37,816 nucleotides of DNA from Streptomyces sp. NRRL WC-3742 (lineage in GTDB: Bacteria > Actinomycetota > Actinomycetes > Streptomycetales > Streptomycetaceae), in NCBI RefSeq assembly GCF_000720635.1, contig NZ_JOCF01000098.1, forward strand, positions 1 through 37,816. The letters run 5' to 3'. Of this stretch, positions 37,495 through 37,816 are shown in pieces. Each line of letters opens with the position of its first letter. The first letter of the stretch is position 1. The notes under the pieces were generated by a model that worked only from the letters and a program-made list of their open reading frames with translations, did not search any database and had not been told where the DNA came from. Made by a program: the position numbers and the translations under genes.

Positions 37495-37509
37495 CTCCCA
37501 CAGCGGGAG
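37495..37509. promoter_or_regulatory. Operator-like palindrome over a ribosome site
   Basis: CTCCC-ACAGC-GGGAG. The 13-bp core TCCCACAGCGGGA differs by one base from the reverse complement of the palindrome at 7856-7872. Confidence 0.45.
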
Positions 37510-37633
37510 AGAGTCATGCAGCATCTTTGGGCGTGGCGCGGGACTTTCTTTGAGTCCGCGGGGGTTTGATGGGCTCTGCGGCCTGATATTTCCGGTTTGT
37601 CCTATGGCGGGCCAGGGTTGGGCAGGCGTCAGC

Positions 37634-37668
37634 GCGGCCGGCGGCGGCTCGATGCCGCCGCCGGCCGC
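37634..37668. terminator. Strong hairpin
   Basis: GCGGCCGGCGGCGGC-TCGAT-GCCGCCGCCGGCCGC, perfect 15-bp arms. With no gene ending nearby it could be a terminator of an outside gene or an origin structure. Confidence 0.5.
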
Positions 37669-37685
37669 CCGGCCCGCCGCGCACG

Positions 37686-37707
37686 GGGGGCGCCTGTCGG
37701 CGCCCCC
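37686..37707. terminator. Strong hairpin
   Basis: GGGGGCGCC-TGTC-GGCGCCCCC, perfect 9-bp arms, 18 bp from the preceding hairpin. Confidence 0.5.
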
Positions 37708-37816
37708 GTTCCGGGCCTAGTACCTGTGTCTGAACCCCCGGTTTGGGTAGCCTGGAGCCCTAGCCTGGGCTGGTGTCCGAGGACAGCGGGCCGGTTGGTG
37801 AGCGGTGGTGCGAGGA

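Larger units (their letters stand above)
37518..37816. other. GC-rich end of window with strong hairpins
   Basis: About 300 bp without a supported complete gene. Contains two strong inverted repeats (37634-37668 and 37686-37707). A GTG frame at 37773 runs off the end and is too short to judge. Confidence 0.4.

Noticed and set aside
1..37816. Integrase, att site, tRNA or rRNA genes
   Set aside because: No tyrosine or serine recombinase motifs and no tRNA-like cloverleaf were recognised, so an integrated element is less likely than a plasmid, though absence by eye is not proof.

Overview
The window is high-GC actinomycete DNA, most likely from Streptomyces or a close relative. Codons end overwhelmingly in G/C, many genes start at GTG, neighbouring genes often overlap as GTGA or ATGA, and there is an XRE/DUF5753-DUF397 pair and a Streptomyces-type split VirB4 (SCO6880-like protein plus separate ATPase). 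It reads as most or all of a conjugative plasmid: it carries a primase-type replication protein, a ParA partition operon, a relaxase/MobC pair and a type IV secretion (T4SS) operon. No integrase and no tRNA or rRNA were seen. Whether the molecule is circular or linear cannot be told from the sequence.

Layout. Positions 1-5.6 kb hold small accessory genes on the minus strand: a SprT-like metalloprotein, a triple-HTH protein, two paralogous 160-residue proteins and a small secreted protein. Two of these operons are driven by near-identical 251-bp control modules. Positions 5.7-9.7 kb hold a regulatory island: a PCMT-like methyltransferase, an anti-sigma-type ATP-binding protein, the XRE-DUF5753/DUF397 pair and a proline-rich membrane protein. 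Positions 9.7-13.9 kb are the partition region, with parA, a ribbon-helix-helix parB-like gene, a 25-codon gene, a multi-pass membrane protein and a coiled-coil protein. Short arrays of 8-bp repeats lie on both sides of this operon and inside it. Positions 14-15.9 kb hold a bifunctional cell-wall hydrolase and a double-HTH regulator. Positions 15.9-24.4 kb are the plus-strand T4SS operon: P-loop-like protein, VirB2-like, VirB8-like, VirB6-like, VirB4 N-part, VirB4 ATPase, VirD4 coupling protein and DUF4913. Positions 24.5-29.1 kb are the opposing mobilisation operon: mobC, relaxase and three accessory genes. Positions 29.1-31.4 kb hold a candidate oriT and three plus-strand genes. Positions 31.8-34.2 kb hold a frameshifted coiled-coil gene and two others. 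Positions 34.6-36.9 kb hold the replication gene, followed by a small gene and GC-rich hairpins.

How the parts work together. A divergent double-HTH regulator probably controls both itself and the T4SS operon. The relaxase and MobC would process oriT and hand single-stranded DNA to the VirD4-like coupling protein, while the SLT/NlpC hydrolase opens the wall. This differs from the TraB/FtsK double-stranded transfer usual in Streptomyces plasmids.

The most unusual signals are two short DNA codes. One is a 16-bp inverted repeat (TAGCGTG-TG/CA-CACGCTA) at ten places, almost always at transcription-unit boundaries and in several cases providing a gene's stop codon. The other is a set of 40-bp blocks of five phased 8-bp units (consensus CCWWGGNN) at both ends of the par operon and within the parB-like gene. 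I read the second as a centromere/operator array. The two codes meet directly upstream of parA. Functions of both are inferred, not demonstrated.
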